Notes: generated by a model not told the origin, from the sequence alone. Positions 17,071 through 26,535 are shown, numbered from the stretch's first letter. The stretch is 64,000 bases of DNA from Ferrithrix thermotolerans DSM 19514 (GCA_945906305.1 CAMDQT010000015.1:1-64000); one strand, 5' to 3'. Translations and numbers: made by a program.

Positions 17071-19047
17071 ATGGCAGAGGTCCCGGTTACGCCTGGATCT
17101 GATATCCCCCCATTTCCGGTCATCCCGGCGCTGGGGAACAACGCACCAGCCCCCCGAAGTCCCGCTGACTTCCCACCACCCGCGGCCGCGGGAGAACTCG
17201 GCTCGCCCCACCCGTCTGACCCACCGTCGACCACGGTCGGCTCGCAAGTCGCGGGCGAAGAACCTCCCGCCAACCGTTCAGAGGGTGGCCGTCGGCGCGG
17301 CGGTCGCGGTCGTGGCGGTCAGAGCACGAGCGAGCCCCAGAGCCTCGATGACGAGCGCAACCCCGAGCTTCCCGAGCGGCATTTCGAAGGCAAGCCCCAG
17401 TCCGTCGAGGCCGCCGAGCGGGCGCTGGTGTCGCGCAAGCCGCGCATCGGTGACACGATGCCGGCCGCGGTTCAGCCCCCGCCCACCGCGGCGGATGGCC
17501 CTGCGGTCGAGGTGACGGGTGAGGCCGAGGCCGGGCCTGGCCGTCGCCGCCGTCGGGGTGGCCGCGGACGGGGTGGGAACAAAAGCGAGGGCGCCGGGCC
17601 CCGCGTCACGGAGCCCCGCCAGGTGAAAGCTCGAGGCGCTCGGAGTCAGCCAGAGCAGCTTCAGCCGGTCGAGCAAGTCCTCTACGACGACGATTCGGTC
17701 GAGCTCGACGAGCGAGCCCTGCGGCGCCGGAAGGGCAAGGAGCGCAATGGCCGTCCGGTGGGCCGTTACGTCATGTGCGTGCACGTGGCCCCCAAGGCGA
17801 CGCAGATAGCGGTGTTGGAAGGCCGTTCCCTCGTTGAGCACTACGTCTCTCGGCTGGCGGATGACGCCACAGAAATTCACGGCAACGTCTACCTCGGCAA
17901 GGTGCAGAACGTGCTGCCGGGCATGGAGGCTGCCTTCGTTGATATCGGTACCCCGAAGAACGCCGTGTTGTACCACGGTGATGTGCAATACGAGCGAGAA
18001 GACCTCGACGGGCCGGCATCGGGTCCTGGAGGCAAGCCTCGCATCGAACAGGTTCTCCGCGCTCGTCAGACCATTCTGTGTCAGGTCACGAAAAACCCCA
18101 TCGCCCATAAGGGGGCTCGCCTCACGCAGGAAGTTTCACTGCCAGGCCGCTTTGTGGTGCTTATTCCGAACAGCTCGACCTATGGCATCTCCAAGCGGCT
18201 GGCCGATAACGAGCGAAAGCGCTTGCGCCGCATTCTCGACCAAGTGAAACCGCCTCAGCACGGGGTGATTGTGCGCACCGCCGCTGAAGGCGTCACCGAG
18301 GAGGAGATCGAGCGTGACGTCCGCCGTCTGCTTGCCCAGTGGGCGGCGATCGAGGCGCTGGCCAAGCGGTCGGCCAGCCCTGCCCTGCTCTACCGGGAGC
18401 CGGATCTGGCGCTGCGGGTCATCCGCGAAGAGTTCAACGATGAGTACCGCAGCATCATCATCGACGATCGAGCGCTCTTTGAGGAGGTTCGGTCCTACGT
18501 TTCGTCCATCTCGCCTGCCCTGGCGGATCGGGTGGAGTTCTTCGACCCCGTCACTGAGCCCTTGCCGTTGTTCGAACGCCACCACGTCCACGAGCAACGC
18601 CTCCGCGCCCTTGACCGCAAGGTCTGGCTGCCCTCGGGAGGGTCGCTCATCATCGAGCACACCGAGGCCCTTTCCGTCATTGACGTCAACACGGGCAAGA
18701 ACGTGGGCAAGTCGAGCCTCGAAGAGACGGTATTTCGCAACAACCTTGAGGCCGCGGTGGAGATCGCCCGCCAGCTGCGCTTGCGCGACATCGGCGGAAT
18801 CATCGTCATCGACTTTGTCGACATGGAGATCCGAGAGAATCGCGACGAGGTGATCCGGGCCTTTCGTGAATCGTTAGGTCGGGACAAAACCCGAACGCAG
18901 GTGTTTGAAATCTCCGAGCTGGGCCTGGTCGAGATGACCCGCAAGCGAATCGGGGAGGGCCTCGTCGAGTCGGTGTCCTGTACCTGTCCGCACTGCTCTG
19001 GCCGGGGCGTGCTGCTCGATGAGGACCTCGTCGGGGAGGATGCGTGA
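17071..19047 (+). CDS. rne: Ribonuclease E/G family endoribonuclease
   Basis: Single-strand endoribonuclease of 658 aa for mRNA decay and rRNA maturation. The first 225 residues are low complexity with two Arg/Gly-rich boxes (about 73-83 and 158-169) that could bind RNA. An S1 domain (about 230-330) follows, then the DNase I-like catalytic core with Asp538 and Asn540 (VIDVNTGK) and Asp581 (IVIDFVD), matching E. coli RNase E D303/N305/D346. The zinc-link motif C639-PH-C642 is near the C-terminus. ATG 17071 follows GAAGGAACG. E versus G cannot be settled; the N-terminal extension is typical of actinobacterial RNase E. Confidence 0.93.
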   Translation: MAEVPVTPGSDIPPFPVIPALGNNAPAPRSPADFPPPAAAGELGSPHPSDPPSTTVGSQVAGEEPPANRSEGGRRRGGRGRGGQSTSEPQSLDDERNPELPERHFEGKPQSVEAAERALVSRKPRIGDTMPAAVQPPPTAADGPAVEVTGEAEAGPGRRRRRGGRGRGGNKSEGAGPRVTEPRQVKARGARSQPEQLQPVEQVLYDDDSVELDERALRRRKGKERNGRPVGRYVMCVHVAPKATQIAVLEGRSLVEHYVSRLADDATEIHGNVYLGKVQNVLPGMEAAFVDIGTPKNAVLYHGDVQYEREDLDGPASGPGGKPRIEQVLRARQTILCQVTKNPIAHKGARLTQEVSLPGRFVVLIPNSSTYGISKRLADNERKRLRRILDQVKPPQHGVIVRTAAEGVTEEEIERDVRRLLAQWAAIEALAKRSASPALLYREPDLALRVIREEFNDEYRSIIIDDRALFEEVRSYVSSISPALADRVEFFDPVTEPLPLFERHHVHEQRLRALDRKVWLPSGGSLIIEHTEALSVIDVNTGKNVGKSSLEETVFRNNLEAAVEIARQLRLRDIGGIIVIDFVDMEIRENRDEVIRAFRESLGRDKTRTQVFEISELGLVEMTRKRIGEGLVESVSCTCPHCSGRGVLLDEDLVGEDA

Positions 19048-19096
19048 GCGCCGCTTTCCGCTCGGCCTCATTGACCGACTACTATGGCGCACCGCT

Positions 19097-19405
19097 ATGT
19101 ATGCCGTGATCAAAACCGGGGGCAAGCAGTACCGGGTAGAAGAGGGCCAGCGCCTCGCGGTGGAGCTATTGGGCTCCGACGTCGACGCCGAGGTCAGCTT
19201 TTCGCCTGTGCTGGTCGTAAATGGTGACAACGTGAAGGCCACTCCTAGCCAGCTCAACGGGGCCTCGGTCACCGCGCGCGTGGTTGGCGAGACCAAGGGC
19301 CCCAAGATCGTTGGTTTCACCTACAAGTCAAAGGCCAACCAGCGTCGCCGCTGGGGCCATCGCCAGAAGTACTCCACCATCGAGATCACCTCGATCAAGG
19401 GCTGA
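19097..19405 (+). CDS. rplU: 50S ribosomal protein L21
   Basis: Protein of 102 aa with the L21 opening [17 protein letters not shown] and the conserved end [24 protein letters not shown] 19097 is set by homology; the longer frame would overlap the RNase gene. A TACTAT hexamer at 19080-19085 lies 11 bases upstream and may be an internal promoter. rpmA follows 13 bp later, the usual L21-L27 pair. Confidence 0.97.
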   Translation: MYAVIKTGGKQYRVEEGQRLAVELLGSDVDAEVSFSPVLVVNGDNVKATPSQLNGASVTARVVGETKGPKIVGFTYKSKANQRRRWGHRQKYSTIEITSIKG

Positions 19406-19418
19406 GGAGCGTTTCGCC

Positions 19419-19670
19419 ATGTCGAAGACCAAAGGCGGCGGTTCAACCCGTAACGGCCGCGATTCCAACGCTCAGCGACTTGGCGTGAAGGCTTTCGCCG
19501 GCACTCAGGTCAAAGCGGGCTCCATCCTGATTCGTCAACGTGGCACCCGTTTCCATCCCGGTGAGAACGTCGGCCGTGGCGGCGATGACACCCTGTTCGC
19601 CACCGCCGCGGGCAAGGTGGCTTTCGGAACGGCCAAGGGTCGCCGGGTCATCAACGTCTTCGGGGACTGA
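19419..19670 (+). CDS. rpmA: 50S ribosomal protein L27
   Basis: Protein of 83 aa, opening [20 protein letters not shown], with the conserved [19 protein letters not shown] core. L27 contacts the peptidyl-transferase centre with its N-terminus; no Firmicutes-type cleavable extension is present. GAGGAGCG lies 9 bases upstream of the ATG. Last gene before a strong terminator. Confidence 0.97.
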   Translation: MSKTKGGGSTRNGRDSNAQRLGVKAFAGTQVKAGSILIRQRGTRFHPGENVGRGGDDTLFATAAGKVAFGTAKGRRVINVFGD

Positions 19671-19714
19671 ACGGGCAACGCCGGGCGATGTCCCGGGTGA
19701 GTTCGAGTCTTCCA

Positions 19715-19746
19715 ATTGCCCCGCCTGTCGGCGGGGCAATTTTTTT
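19715..19746 (+). terminator. Rho-independent terminator after rpmA
   Basis: An 11-bp perfect stem ATTGCCCCGCC/GGCGGGGCAAT with a TGTC loop, followed directly by seven T. The best classical terminator of the window. Confidence 0.95.
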
Positions 19747-19813
19747 GCCATCGCTATGGCCCGGCCCGCCGATCAGTTGCGCCGCGGCCTGGTTGGCCTG
19801 GCCCGCCTCGGAG

Positions 19814-20938
19814 TCATCGCTCCGGGAGGTCGATGCCGCGAGGCAAACGGTGCTTGTCCCAGCCGAGCAGCTCGACGGCGCGGTCGAAGGCGTAACGATC
19901 GGTCATGCCCGCGACGTAGGCCACCACGGCATGAGCCTGGTCGCGGGCTGCGGTGGCGGGAGTCGGTAAGGCCTCGGGGTGCTCGAGGAAATAGTCGACC
20001 AACGCCCGTAGAACGTCGATGACCGCTTCGCCTTGGGCTACGGACTCTGGTCTCATGTAGATCCGCTCATAGTTGAAGGCGCGTAGCTCGGCGAGGCCGC
20101 TGGCGTGCACAGCGTCCATGCCCACTACCCCGTACTCGGCGATGGAGGCGACCAAGGCTTGGACGAACGTGCGGAGCTGTTCGGAACGCGTGCGACCGAC
20201 GACGTCTGCCACCGAGCCGGGCAGGTCGGTGGGCTTGAGGATGCCGGCGTCCACCGCGTCTTCGAGATCGTGGGCGCTGTAGGCACAACGATCTGCCCAA
20301 CTCACGACCGCCCCCTCTGGCGTCGTGGGGGTGGGCAGGGACCACGAATGGTGACGGATTCCGTCGAGGGTTTCTGCGCACAGGTTCAGCGGGGCCAACA
20401 CCACATCAGCACCCCAGATGGCGTGGTTGTAGCCCTCGGGTAGATAGAGGTCGAAGGCGTCCTCGCTGGCGTGGCCCCCTGGGCCGTGTCCACAGTCGTG
20501 GCCGAGCGCGATGGCCTCGGTGAGCGCCACGTTGAGCCCCACGGCACGAGCTACGGCCGTTGCGACCTGAGCAACCTCGAGCGCGTGGGTGAGTCTGGTC
20601 CGTTGATGGTCGGCGGGGAACACGAAAACCTGGGTTTTGCCGGCTAGGCGCCGGAACGCGTTGGCGTGCAGGATGCGGTCGCGGTCGCGTTCGAAGCAGG
20701 TACGCAGCAAGTCCGGTTCCTCGGAACGCACCCGATTGCCTGCGCCCATGGCGCGCGTTGCGCCCGGGGCCAGGGAACTGTCCTCGGCGACTTCGCGGTC
20801 CTCCCGGGTGACGAGGCGGCCTTGAACGGGCGGGGGCGGCGCATGGCTATGGGCGAGAACCAGCCCGGCGCCGGTGTCCTCGCCATGCATGGTGGCCGCC
20901 CACTTGAGGTTGCGAGCTCGTTCGTGGTGCACTGGCAT
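19814..20938 (-). CDS. dgt: dGTP triphosphohydrolase-like HD-domain protein
   Basis: Protein of 374 aa that would hydrolyse dGTP (or other dNTPs) to the deoxynucleoside and triphosphate. HD-domain ligands are visible: His118 (RLTHALEV), His147-Asp148 (LGHDCGHG), and a later Asp in YSAHDLEDA. FRRLAGKTQVF before them is the family's substrate-loop region. The ATG at 20938 follows GAGGAACAG; an ATG at 20980 would add 14 residues. It is alone on the minus strand, convergent with rpmA and divergent from obgE. Confidence 0.9.
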   Translation of the reverse strand: MPVHHERARNLKWAATMHGEDTGAGLVLAHSHAPPPPVQGRLVTREDREVAEDSSLAPGATRAMGAGNRVRSEEPDLLRTCFERDRDRILHANAFRRLAGKTQVFVFPADHQRTRLTHALEVAQVATAVARAVGLNVALTEAIALGHDCGHGPGGHASEDAFDLYLPEGYNHAIWGADVVLAPLNLCAETLDGIRHHSWSLPTPTTPEGAVVSWADRCAYSAHDLEDAVDAGILKPTDLPGSVADVVGRTRSEQLRTFVQALVASIAEYGVVGMDAVHASGLAELRAFNYERIYMRPESVAQGEAVIDVLRALVDYFLEHPEALPTPATAARDQAHAVVAYVAGMTDRYAFDRAVELLGWDKHRLPRGIDLPER

Positions 20939-21085
20939 CGTCTGTTCCTCCGTCACCGTGCGCTCTCGGTTGAGCGCCACCCGACAAGGTCGCTGCGTCC
21001 ATCGTAGAGAGTGGCTAGGACGCTCCGGCGTGGACTTCGACGGGGGAGCAAACTTGTGGTGGACGGGCGGTGGTGGCGCGCCGCC

Positions 21086-21091
21086 TATCCT
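21086..21091 (+). promoter_or_regulatory. -10 element TATCCT of obgE
   Basis: Ends 8 nt before the GTG at 21100. GGGAGG lies between them but too close to the start for a normal leader, so either leaderless or very short-leader initiation is possible. Confidence 0.4.
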
Positions 21092-21099
21092 GGGAGGTC

Positions 21100-22356
21100 G
21101 TGTCGTCCTTCATCGACGAGTGTGCCATCAACGTGCGAGGGGGCGATGGCGGCGCGGGCTGTGTGTCCTTCCGCCGTGAGACCTACGTACCGCGAGGCGG
21201 TCCCGATGGCGGTGACGGTGGGAAGGGCGGCGACGTATGGCTCGTCGCGGACCGTAATGTGAGTTCGCTCATCGCCTATCGAGACCATCCGCATCGCCGC
21301 GCCGGTGACGGTGTGCACGGCAAGGGCAAGAAGCTCAACGGCAGCACCGGCAAAGACACGGTCACCCACGTGCCCGTCGGCACCGTGGTCAAGGACCGAG
21401 ACGGCACCATGCTGGTGGACTTGGTCGGCGACGGTGATCGCTGGCTGGCCGGAGAGGGTGGGCGCGGCGGCCACGGCAACGCCTCGTTCCTCTCCAACCA
21501 TCGCCGGGCGCCAACCTTTGCCGAACAGGGCGAGGTGGGCCAGGAGCGATGGCTACGCCTGGAGCTCAAACTCGTCGCCGATGTGGCGCTTGTCGGCTAC
21601 CCCAATGTCGGCAAGTCGACGCTCATCTCGCGAGTCTCAGCCGCGAGGCCCAAGGTCGCTGACTATCCCTTCACCACCCTTGAACCCAACCTCGGCGTCG
21701 TGCGGGTGGGCGACAGTCGCGACTTCGTCATGGCTGACATCCCCGGACTCATCGAAGGGGCCGCCGAAGGCCGAGGGTTGGGACATCAGTTTCTTCGCCA
21801 CATCGAACGAGCCCGGGTCTTGGTGATCTTGGTCGACCTCGCCATGATCGAAGCCATCTCGCCGCAGGAACAACTTCGCGTCTTGTTGGCCGAGTTGGAG
21901 GCCTACCGGCCCCAGTTGTTGCACCGACCCAGGCTGCTGGTCGGATCCAGGGCCGATCTCGAAGGCTTCGTGGGCGACCGACACCCCGACTTCAGCGACC
22001 TACGGATCTCTTCGGTGACCGGGGAAGGGCTCGACGAGCTGGTGTTTCGTTTGGCCGACCTGGTGGATGAGGCCCGTCGAGCAGAACCCGAACGTGATGG
22101 GTACGTGGTGCATCGGCCCGTTCCGGAAGGGTTTCGTATCCAGCGGGAGGACGACGGCGCCTTTCGGGTGCTCGGGCGCCAGGCCGAGCGGGCGGTTGCG
22201 CTGTCCGATCTCACCAACCCCGACGCGGCGGACTATGCGCGTCAACGGCTCAAGCGCCTAGGGGTCGAAAAGGCGCTGGCCCGAGCGGGCGCCCGTGATG
22301 GGGACACCGTGCGGATCGCCACGTTCGTGTTCGAGTACTTCGAAGACGGACTGTGA
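21100..22356 (+). CDS. obgE: Obg family ribosome-assembly GTPase
   Basis: GTPase of 418 aa for late 50S assembly and growth control. The Gly-rich Obg fold (about 1-158), then G1 GYPNVGKS (166-173) and G3 DIPG (213-216), followed by a C-terminal OCT domain (about 340-410). Oddity: the G4 position, normally NKxD, reads S283-R-A-D286; only the Asp is kept. GTG 21100 (MSSFIDECAINV) is the family start, although an in-frame start exists at 21070. proB follows 7 bp later, a common pair. Confidence 0.95.
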   Translation: MSSFIDECAINVRGGDGGAGCVSFRRETYVPRGGPDGGDGGKGGDVWLVADRNVSSLIAYRDHPHRRAGDGVHGKGKKLNGSTGKDTVTHVPVGTVVKDRDGTMLVDLVGDGDRWLAGEGGRGGHGNASFLSNHRRAPTFAEQGEVGQERWLRLELKLVADVALVGYPNVGKSTLISRVSAARPKVADYPFTTLEPNLGVVRVGDSRDFVMADIPGLIEGAAEGRGLGHQFLRHIERARVLVILVDLAMIEAISPQEQLRVLLAELEAYRPQLLHRPRLLVGSRADLEGFVGDRHPDFSDLRISSVTGEGLDELVFRLADLVDEARRAEPERDGYVVHRPVPEGFRIQREDDGAFRVLGRQAERAVALSDLTNPDAADYARQRLKRLGVEKALARAGARDGDTVRIATFVFEYFEDGL

Positions 22357-22363
22357 GTCGGTC

Positions 22364-23452
22364 GTGCGCGTCGTGGTCAAGATCGGTACCTCGTCGCTGA
22401 CCGACTCCCTCGGTCGAATCGACCAGGCGGCGGTGGTCAAGCTCTGCGCCGAAATCGCCGCGCTACGCGTCCTGGGCCATCAGGTACTTGCCGTGTCCTC
22501 CGGAGCGGTGGCGGCGGGAATGGCCGCCTTGGGTCTGGCCGAACGTCCTCGTGACGGTCGCACGCTTCAGGCGCTTTCCGCGGTGGGCCAAAGCCGGCTC
22601 ATGCAGACGTACAACGAGTTGTTGGCGCCGTGGGGGCTCCTCGCGGGCCAGGTGCTGATTTCCCCGCTCGACTTCTTCGAACGAGCTCAATACGTACACG
22701 CCAAGGCCACCCTGCAACGGCTTCTCGGCCTTGGTGTCGTGCCCATCATCAACGAGAACGACGCTCTCGCCGACGCCGAAATCCGTTTCGGGGACAATGA
22801 CCGCATTGCGGCGTTGGTCGCCCACCTCGTCAGCGCCGATCTACTCGTGCTGCTCACCGACACGCCGGGGCTGTTCACCGCAGACCCGCGTCTGGACGCC
22901 TCGGCCTCACTCATCGAGGAGATCAGCCACATCGACGCCGACCTCGAGGCCCTCGCGGGCGGCAGCGGTACGGCCCGTGGCAGCGGGGGCATGGCCTCCA
23001 AGCTGGCGGCGGCCAAGATTGCCGCTTGGTCAGGTGTTCGAGTGGTCATCGCGTCCGCGGAACGGCCCGACGTGCTGGTGGACGCAGTCTCGGGGGTTCG
23101 TGGCGTGGGAACGGTGGTGCTTGCCCAGGAGCGGCATCTGCCCGCCAAGAAACTGTGGATTGCCTTCGCCGTCGCGGCGGAGGGTTCGTTGGTGGTGGAC
23201 CCCGGGGCGCATCGCGCCCTGGTGAAGGCGGCGGGCTCGTTGCTACCGGTTGGCGTGGTGGAGGTTCGGGGCAAGTTCCACCGTGGCGCCGCGGTGGAAC
23301 TCGTCACCGCGGACGGTGCGGTATTCGCCAAGGGCTTGTGCCGGGTCAGCTCGCGCAACCTTGAGCGCATGAAGGGGCGCCGCACCGAGGAACTCGCCGC
23401 GGACGACCCCGTTGAGGTGATCCACCGCGATGAGCTGGTCCTGATCCCCTGA
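22364..23452 (+). CDS. proB: Glutamate 5-kinase
   Basis: First step of proline synthesis: phosphorylates glutamate with ATP. Protein of 362 aa. The amino acid kinase domain opens RVVVKIGTSSLTD (Lys6, Gly8, Ser10 for phosphate binding) and carries NENDAL and GSGTARGSGGMASKL. A C-terminal PUA domain spans about 275-355. GTG 22364 is set by the family start. proA is not next to it, so it must be elsewhere. Confidence 0.95.
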   Translation: MRVVVKIGTSSLTDSLGRIDQAAVVKLCAEIAALRVLGHQVLAVSSGAVAAGMAALGLAERPRDGRTLQALSAVGQSRLMQTYNELLAPWGLLAGQVLISPLDFFERAQYVHAKATLQRLLGLGVVPIINENDALADAEIRFGDNDRIAALVAHLVSADLLVLLTDTPGLFTADPRLDASASLIEEISHIDADLEALAGGSGTARGSGGMASKLAAAKIAAWSGVRVVIASAERPDVLVDAVSGVRGVGTVVLAQERHLPAKKLWIAFAVAAEGSLVVDPGAHRALVKAAGSLLPVGVVEVRGKFHRGAAVELVTADGAVFAKGLCRVSSRNLERMKGRRTEELAADDPVEVIHRDELVLIP

Positions 23453-23470
23453 CCGATCCGAGTGGGTCGG
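23453..23470. terminator. Short hairpin between convergent proB and pspA
   Basis: CCGATCC/GGGTCGG stem around GAGT (23453-23470), directly after the proB stop. No T-run. Confidence 0.35.
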
Positions 23471-23473
23471 CAC

Positions 23474-24262
23474 TCAGGTGCCGGGGTTGACCTCGCCCTG
23501 AGGCGTAGCGGTCCGGGCGATGGAGTCTGCGGCTGGGGTGCTTTGGAGCCCGAGTTGGGCCCGGATTTCGGCCAGCCTGGTTGAGGCCTCGCTGTTGTGC
23601 ACGGCCTGTTCGATCTCGAGCATGTGGGCCTCGACGGACTCGCCCGCGAGTTCGGCGGTGCCAGTGGCCTTGGCGTGGCGGGCCTCAATCTTGTCGCGGA
23701 TCTCGATGAACGTCGGAACGTCCGCGCCGACGGACTCGTTGAGGGAGTCCATCGCCTTGTTCATCTGCTCCTGCATCTTGACCTGCTCAAGTTGACCCAT
23801 GAGCTGGTTCTTCTCGGCCAGTTTCTTCTGCAAGGCCGACGCGTTCTGGGCGACTGCCGCCTTGGCCTGATCGGATGCCTGCGCCGACTGGAGCGAACGG
23901 GCCTTCAGGTCGCTGACCTCGGACTCGAGGCTGATGAGCTTGGTCGCGATGGCTTCGGCGGCGCGGGTGTAATCGACGGCCTTGGCGGCGTCGCCTCGCT
24001 TGGCGGCGTCGTCGGCCATGATGACGGCCTGGCGGGCCTGAGCGGTCACCTTGTCGAGATCGTCGAGCTTGCGGTTGAGCTGCAGCTCCGTCTGCTTTTG
24101 GATGGCGATGACGTTGGCGGCCTGCTCCTTGAGCCGGGAGTGCTGTTCTTGGGCTTCGAGGATGGCCTGCTCGAGTTGGACCTTGGGGTCTGCCTTCGCA
24201 TTGAAGGTCCCGGTGAGCTTGGCGGTGAGGTAGTTCCACCAACGGCGAGCGAGCTTCAGCAT
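23474..24262 (-). CDS. pspA: PspA/IM30 (ESCRT-III-like) membrane-stress protein
   Basis: Protein of 262 aa, mostly alpha-helical and rich in Ala, Gln, Lys and Glu. The opening LARRWWNYLTAKL is an amphipathic helix for membrane binding, as in the family, followed by coiled-coil helices (DPKVQLEQAILEAQEQHSRL and on). Family proteins coat stressed membranes and remodel them. A disordered tail (TPAADSIARTATPQG) replaces nothing essential. It is last in a minus-strand cluster with a coiled-coil membrane protein and an AAA ATPase, 42 bp after the former, so likely co-transcribed. Confidence 0.9.
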   Translation of the reverse strand: MLKLARRWWNYLTAKLTGTFNAKADPKVQLEQAILEAQEQHSRLKEQAANVIAIQKQTELQLNRKLDDLDKVTAQARQAVIMADDAAKRGDAAKAVDYTRAAEAIATKLISLESEVSDLKARSLQSAQASDQAKAAVAQNASALQKKLAEKNQLMGQLEQVKMQEQMNKAMDSLNESVGADVPTFIEIRDKIEARHAKATGTAELAGESVEAHMLEIEQAVHNSEASTRLAEIRAQLGLQSTPAADSIARTATPQGEVNPGT

Positions 24263-24304
24263 TGGCGGAGCATACCTTTCGTTGCTGACCGCCGTCGGTG
24301 CAGG

Positions 24305-24970
24305 TCAGCCACCCGTGGTGCCGGTTCGGCCGAGCTGATTGGTCTCCTCGAGGGCGAGCCGCAAGGCATGCATTTGCTCTGCCACCTGGGCGATCTCGGT
24401 CTCGATGCCCACCAGGTCGCTGACATCACCGGCCCGCACCGACATTCCGGCGGCGTGGGCCACCGATTCGTCGAGCTGAACTACCATCAAGCGCAGCTTG
24501 GACTCCGCCTCGGCGCTCACGGCGTCGAGGCGGGCGGCCACCTGCAACTGGGCCTCGAGCGACCGCGTCATCGCCTCTGCCGTTGCATCGGCGGCGTCAC
24601 GTACTTGTTGCAGGCGCCGTTGCACTTGGGCGACATCGATCTTGCGGCGAGCGTCGCGCAGCAGTTGGCCTTCACGGGCGGTGTCCCAGGTGGATCGCAC
24701 CCCGGCTTCGAGCGAACGGCCGATTTCCTTGAGGCGGTCGCGTAACGGTCCTGGTTTCGCCCCGGCCACGACATCGTCGAATCGGGACCTCGCTTGAAGG
24801 GCATCTTGCACGAACCGACGCCAAGGCTCGTTGATGGTGAACGGATCGATGGATCCCCGGCTGATGGAGGGGGTTCGCGCCCCCTGCGCACGGCTTCGAC
24901 GCTGCAACCCGAAGCCGACGCCGCCGCAGGCCACGAGCAGGGCCAAGACGACGAGGAGAACGGCGATCAT
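24305..24970 (-). CDS. Membrane-anchored coiled-coil protein, unknown
   Basis: Protein of 221 aa. One N-terminal transmembrane helix (MIAVLLVVLALLVACGGVGFGL) is followed by a basic stop-transfer (QRRSR). The rest is charged and helical with likely coiled coils (QVQRRLQQVRDAADATAEAM). No family recognised. The ATG at 24970 is chosen because the hydrophobic segment starts there, and TACGTT lies six bases upstream. Between pspA and the AAA ATPase, it may be a membrane partner of either. Confidence 0.7.
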   Translation of the reverse strand: MIAVLLVVLALLVACGGVGFGLQRRSRAQGARTPSISRGSIDPFTINEPWRRFVQDALQARSRFDDVVAGAKPGPLRDRLKEIGRSLEAGVRSTWDTAREGQLLRDARRKIDVAQVQRRLQQVRDAADATAEAMTRSLEAQLQVAARLDAVSAEAESKLRLMVVQLDESVAHAAGMSVRAGDVSDLVGIETEIAQVAEQMHALRLALEETNQLGRTGTTGG

Positions 24971-24976
24971 CACCCC

Positions 24977-24982
24977 AACGTA
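24977..24982 (-). promoter_or_regulatory. -10-like TACGTT upstream of the coiled-coil membrane gene
   Basis: Ends 6 nt before the ATG at 24970; would give a leaderless transcript independent of the AAA gene 55 bp upstream. Confidence 0.35.
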
Positions 24983-25025
24983 GACGGCGCAGCACCGCAG
25001 CTGGCCGCTGCGCGCGCCGCGGGAT

Positions 25026-26423
25026 TCATCCGTTGAGCTTCTCGGGGATGTCCTGTTCGACCAAGGTCGACAGTTGTTCGTCGCTTGGCTGCCCCAATCC
25101 GACAACTCGGCTGGCGTGGTTGGCCACCGCCGCTTCGAAGAGGTTGCGCACCAGCCGGGCGTTGCCAAATCCCTTGTCGCGGGGCTGGGTCTCGAAGAAG
25201 GAACGGACTTTCCCGGTGGCCAATTCGTCGGGGGTGTAGCGGCTGCGTTCACCGAGTCGGCGGAAGATCAGCACCAACTCCTCGGTGTCGTAATCAGGAA
25301 AGGAAATGGTCTTGGGCAGTCGCGACCGAAGCCCGGGGTTGGCATCGACGAAGTCGGCCATCTCGGCGGGGTAGCCGGCCGCGATGACCACGATGCGGTC
25401 GCGGCGGTCCTCGATGAGTTTGACGAGGGTATCGATGGCTTCCTGGCCGAAATCACTTTCGTCCCCGCGGGCCAGGGTGTACGCCTCGTCGATGAGGAGC
25501 ACGCCCTGATCCGCAGAGTCGAACACGGCGGTCACTTTCAGGGCGGTCTGGCCCACATAACCCGCCACCATGCCGGCTCGGTCCGTCTCGACCAGGTGAC
25601 CGCGAGCGACCACCCCCAGCGTGCGGTAGATCTGGGCCAGCAGCCGGGCAACGGTGGTCTTGCCCGTCCCGGGATTGCCGGTGAAGACGAGGTGGTGGCT
25701 GGCCGCCAGCGTGGGTAGGCCGCGTTCGCGGCGCAGGTTTCCGACCGCGAGCAAGTTGGCCACCAACTTGACCTCAGCCTTCACCCCGGCCAGGCCGACG
25801 AGTCCATCGAGCTCGGCGATCAGCTCATCGAGAGGGCGGGCCGGCGCCAGATCGGCGTCGGTCGGAGCAGGTGAATCCCCCGAGGCAGCGGTGACAGTTG
25901 CTGGTCCAGGAGCAGAAACGGCCGGCCAGTCGCGCTCCGTCGGTGCGGTTGACAGCAACATGACCCGCATGGCCTCGATGGCCCGCAGCTCGGGTTCGGA
26001 GGTGACAAGGTCGACCGCTGCGAGCGCCAAGCCCAGCCGGAAGGCCCGATTGATGTAGGTGCGGGCGTGGATCGATCCTTCACGGCGGTCGAAGGCCACC
26101 AGGGTGTCGAAAAACTCCGAAGGTTTCGCCAGCCATTTGGCCCGGCCCATGACCATTCCCGCCTCGCGCATCGTCTGGGGGGTCGCGCCCGCCAGTCCGG
26201 TGTCCAAACGGGTCGCGAAGGCGGTGATCATGGCCCACAGTTCGTCATCGCCATGACGATCGTCGGTGTCGATCACGGCGCAGGCCAGCGAGTAGGCCTC
26301 GAGGGTGGCGTCGGACCGGGCGAGCTGCGCATCGCCAATGGACGCGGCGCTCATTACCTCGGCCAGTGAGGCGCCGAGGTCGGTCACGAAATCGGCAACG
26401 GCATCGTCGAAGGCGGAGGCCAT
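25026..26423 (-). CDS. CbxX/CfxQ-type AAA ATPase (SpoVK/EccA-like)
   Basis: Protein of 465 aa. The N-terminal 190 residues are helical and unassigned; a Pro/Ala-rich linker (about 168-195) leads to one AAA domain with Walker A GNPGTGKT (249-256) and Walker [11 protein letters not shown] (308-317). Family members include rubisco activase CbbX and the ESX component EccA, which remodel protein complexes. No rubisco or ESX genes are here, so the client is unknown. ATG 26423 is chosen because TACGGT ends 6 bases upstream and the longer frame crosses the divergent moxR promoter region. Confidence 0.82.
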   Translation of the reverse strand: MASAFDDAVADFVTDLGASLAEVMSAASIGDAQLARSDATLEAYSLACAVIDTDDRHGDDELWAMITAFATRLDTGLAGATPQTMREAGMVMGRAKWLAKPSEFFDTLVAFDRREGSIHARTYINRAFRLGLALAAVDLVTSEPELRAIEAMRVMLLSTAPTERDWPAVSAPGPATVTAASGDSPAPTDADLAPARPLDELIAELDGLVGLAGVKAEVKLVANLLAVGNLRRERGLPTLAASHHLVFTGNPGTGKTTVARLLAQIYRTLGVVARGHLVETDRAGMVAGYVGQTALKVTAVFDSADQGVLLIDEAYTLARGDESDFGQEAIDTLVKLIEDRRDRIVVIAAGYPAEMADFVDANPGLRSRLPKTISFPDYDTEELVLIFRRLGERSRYTPDELATGKVRSFFETQPRDKGFGNARLVRNLFEAAVANHASRVVGLGQPSDEQLSTLVEQDIPEKLNG

Positions 26424-26429
26424 GCGCTC

Positions 26430-26435
26430 ACCGTA
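26430..26435 (-). promoter_or_regulatory. -10 element TACGGT of the AAA ATPase gene (leaderless type)
   Basis: Ends 6 nt before the ATG at 26423. Confidence 0.5.
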
Positions 26436-26523
26436 GCCCCCACTCGTGGCCACCCTGGGCGCCATCAGGGGGTGAGTTGACGGGGACGTCAGGAGAGATT
26501 GCATCGCTGAAGGCTCGGGACCG

Positions 26524-26529
26524 TATGCT
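26524..26529 (+). promoter_or_regulatory. -10 element TATGCT of moxR (leaderless type)
   Basis: Ends 6 nt before the ATG at 26536; the same gap as for the divergent AAA gene. Confidence 0.5.
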
Positions 26530-26535
26530 CGAAGG

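Noticed and set aside
22687-23688. 333-codon minus-strand frame opposite proB
   Set aside because: Pro/Thr/Ser-rich antisense translation without family features.
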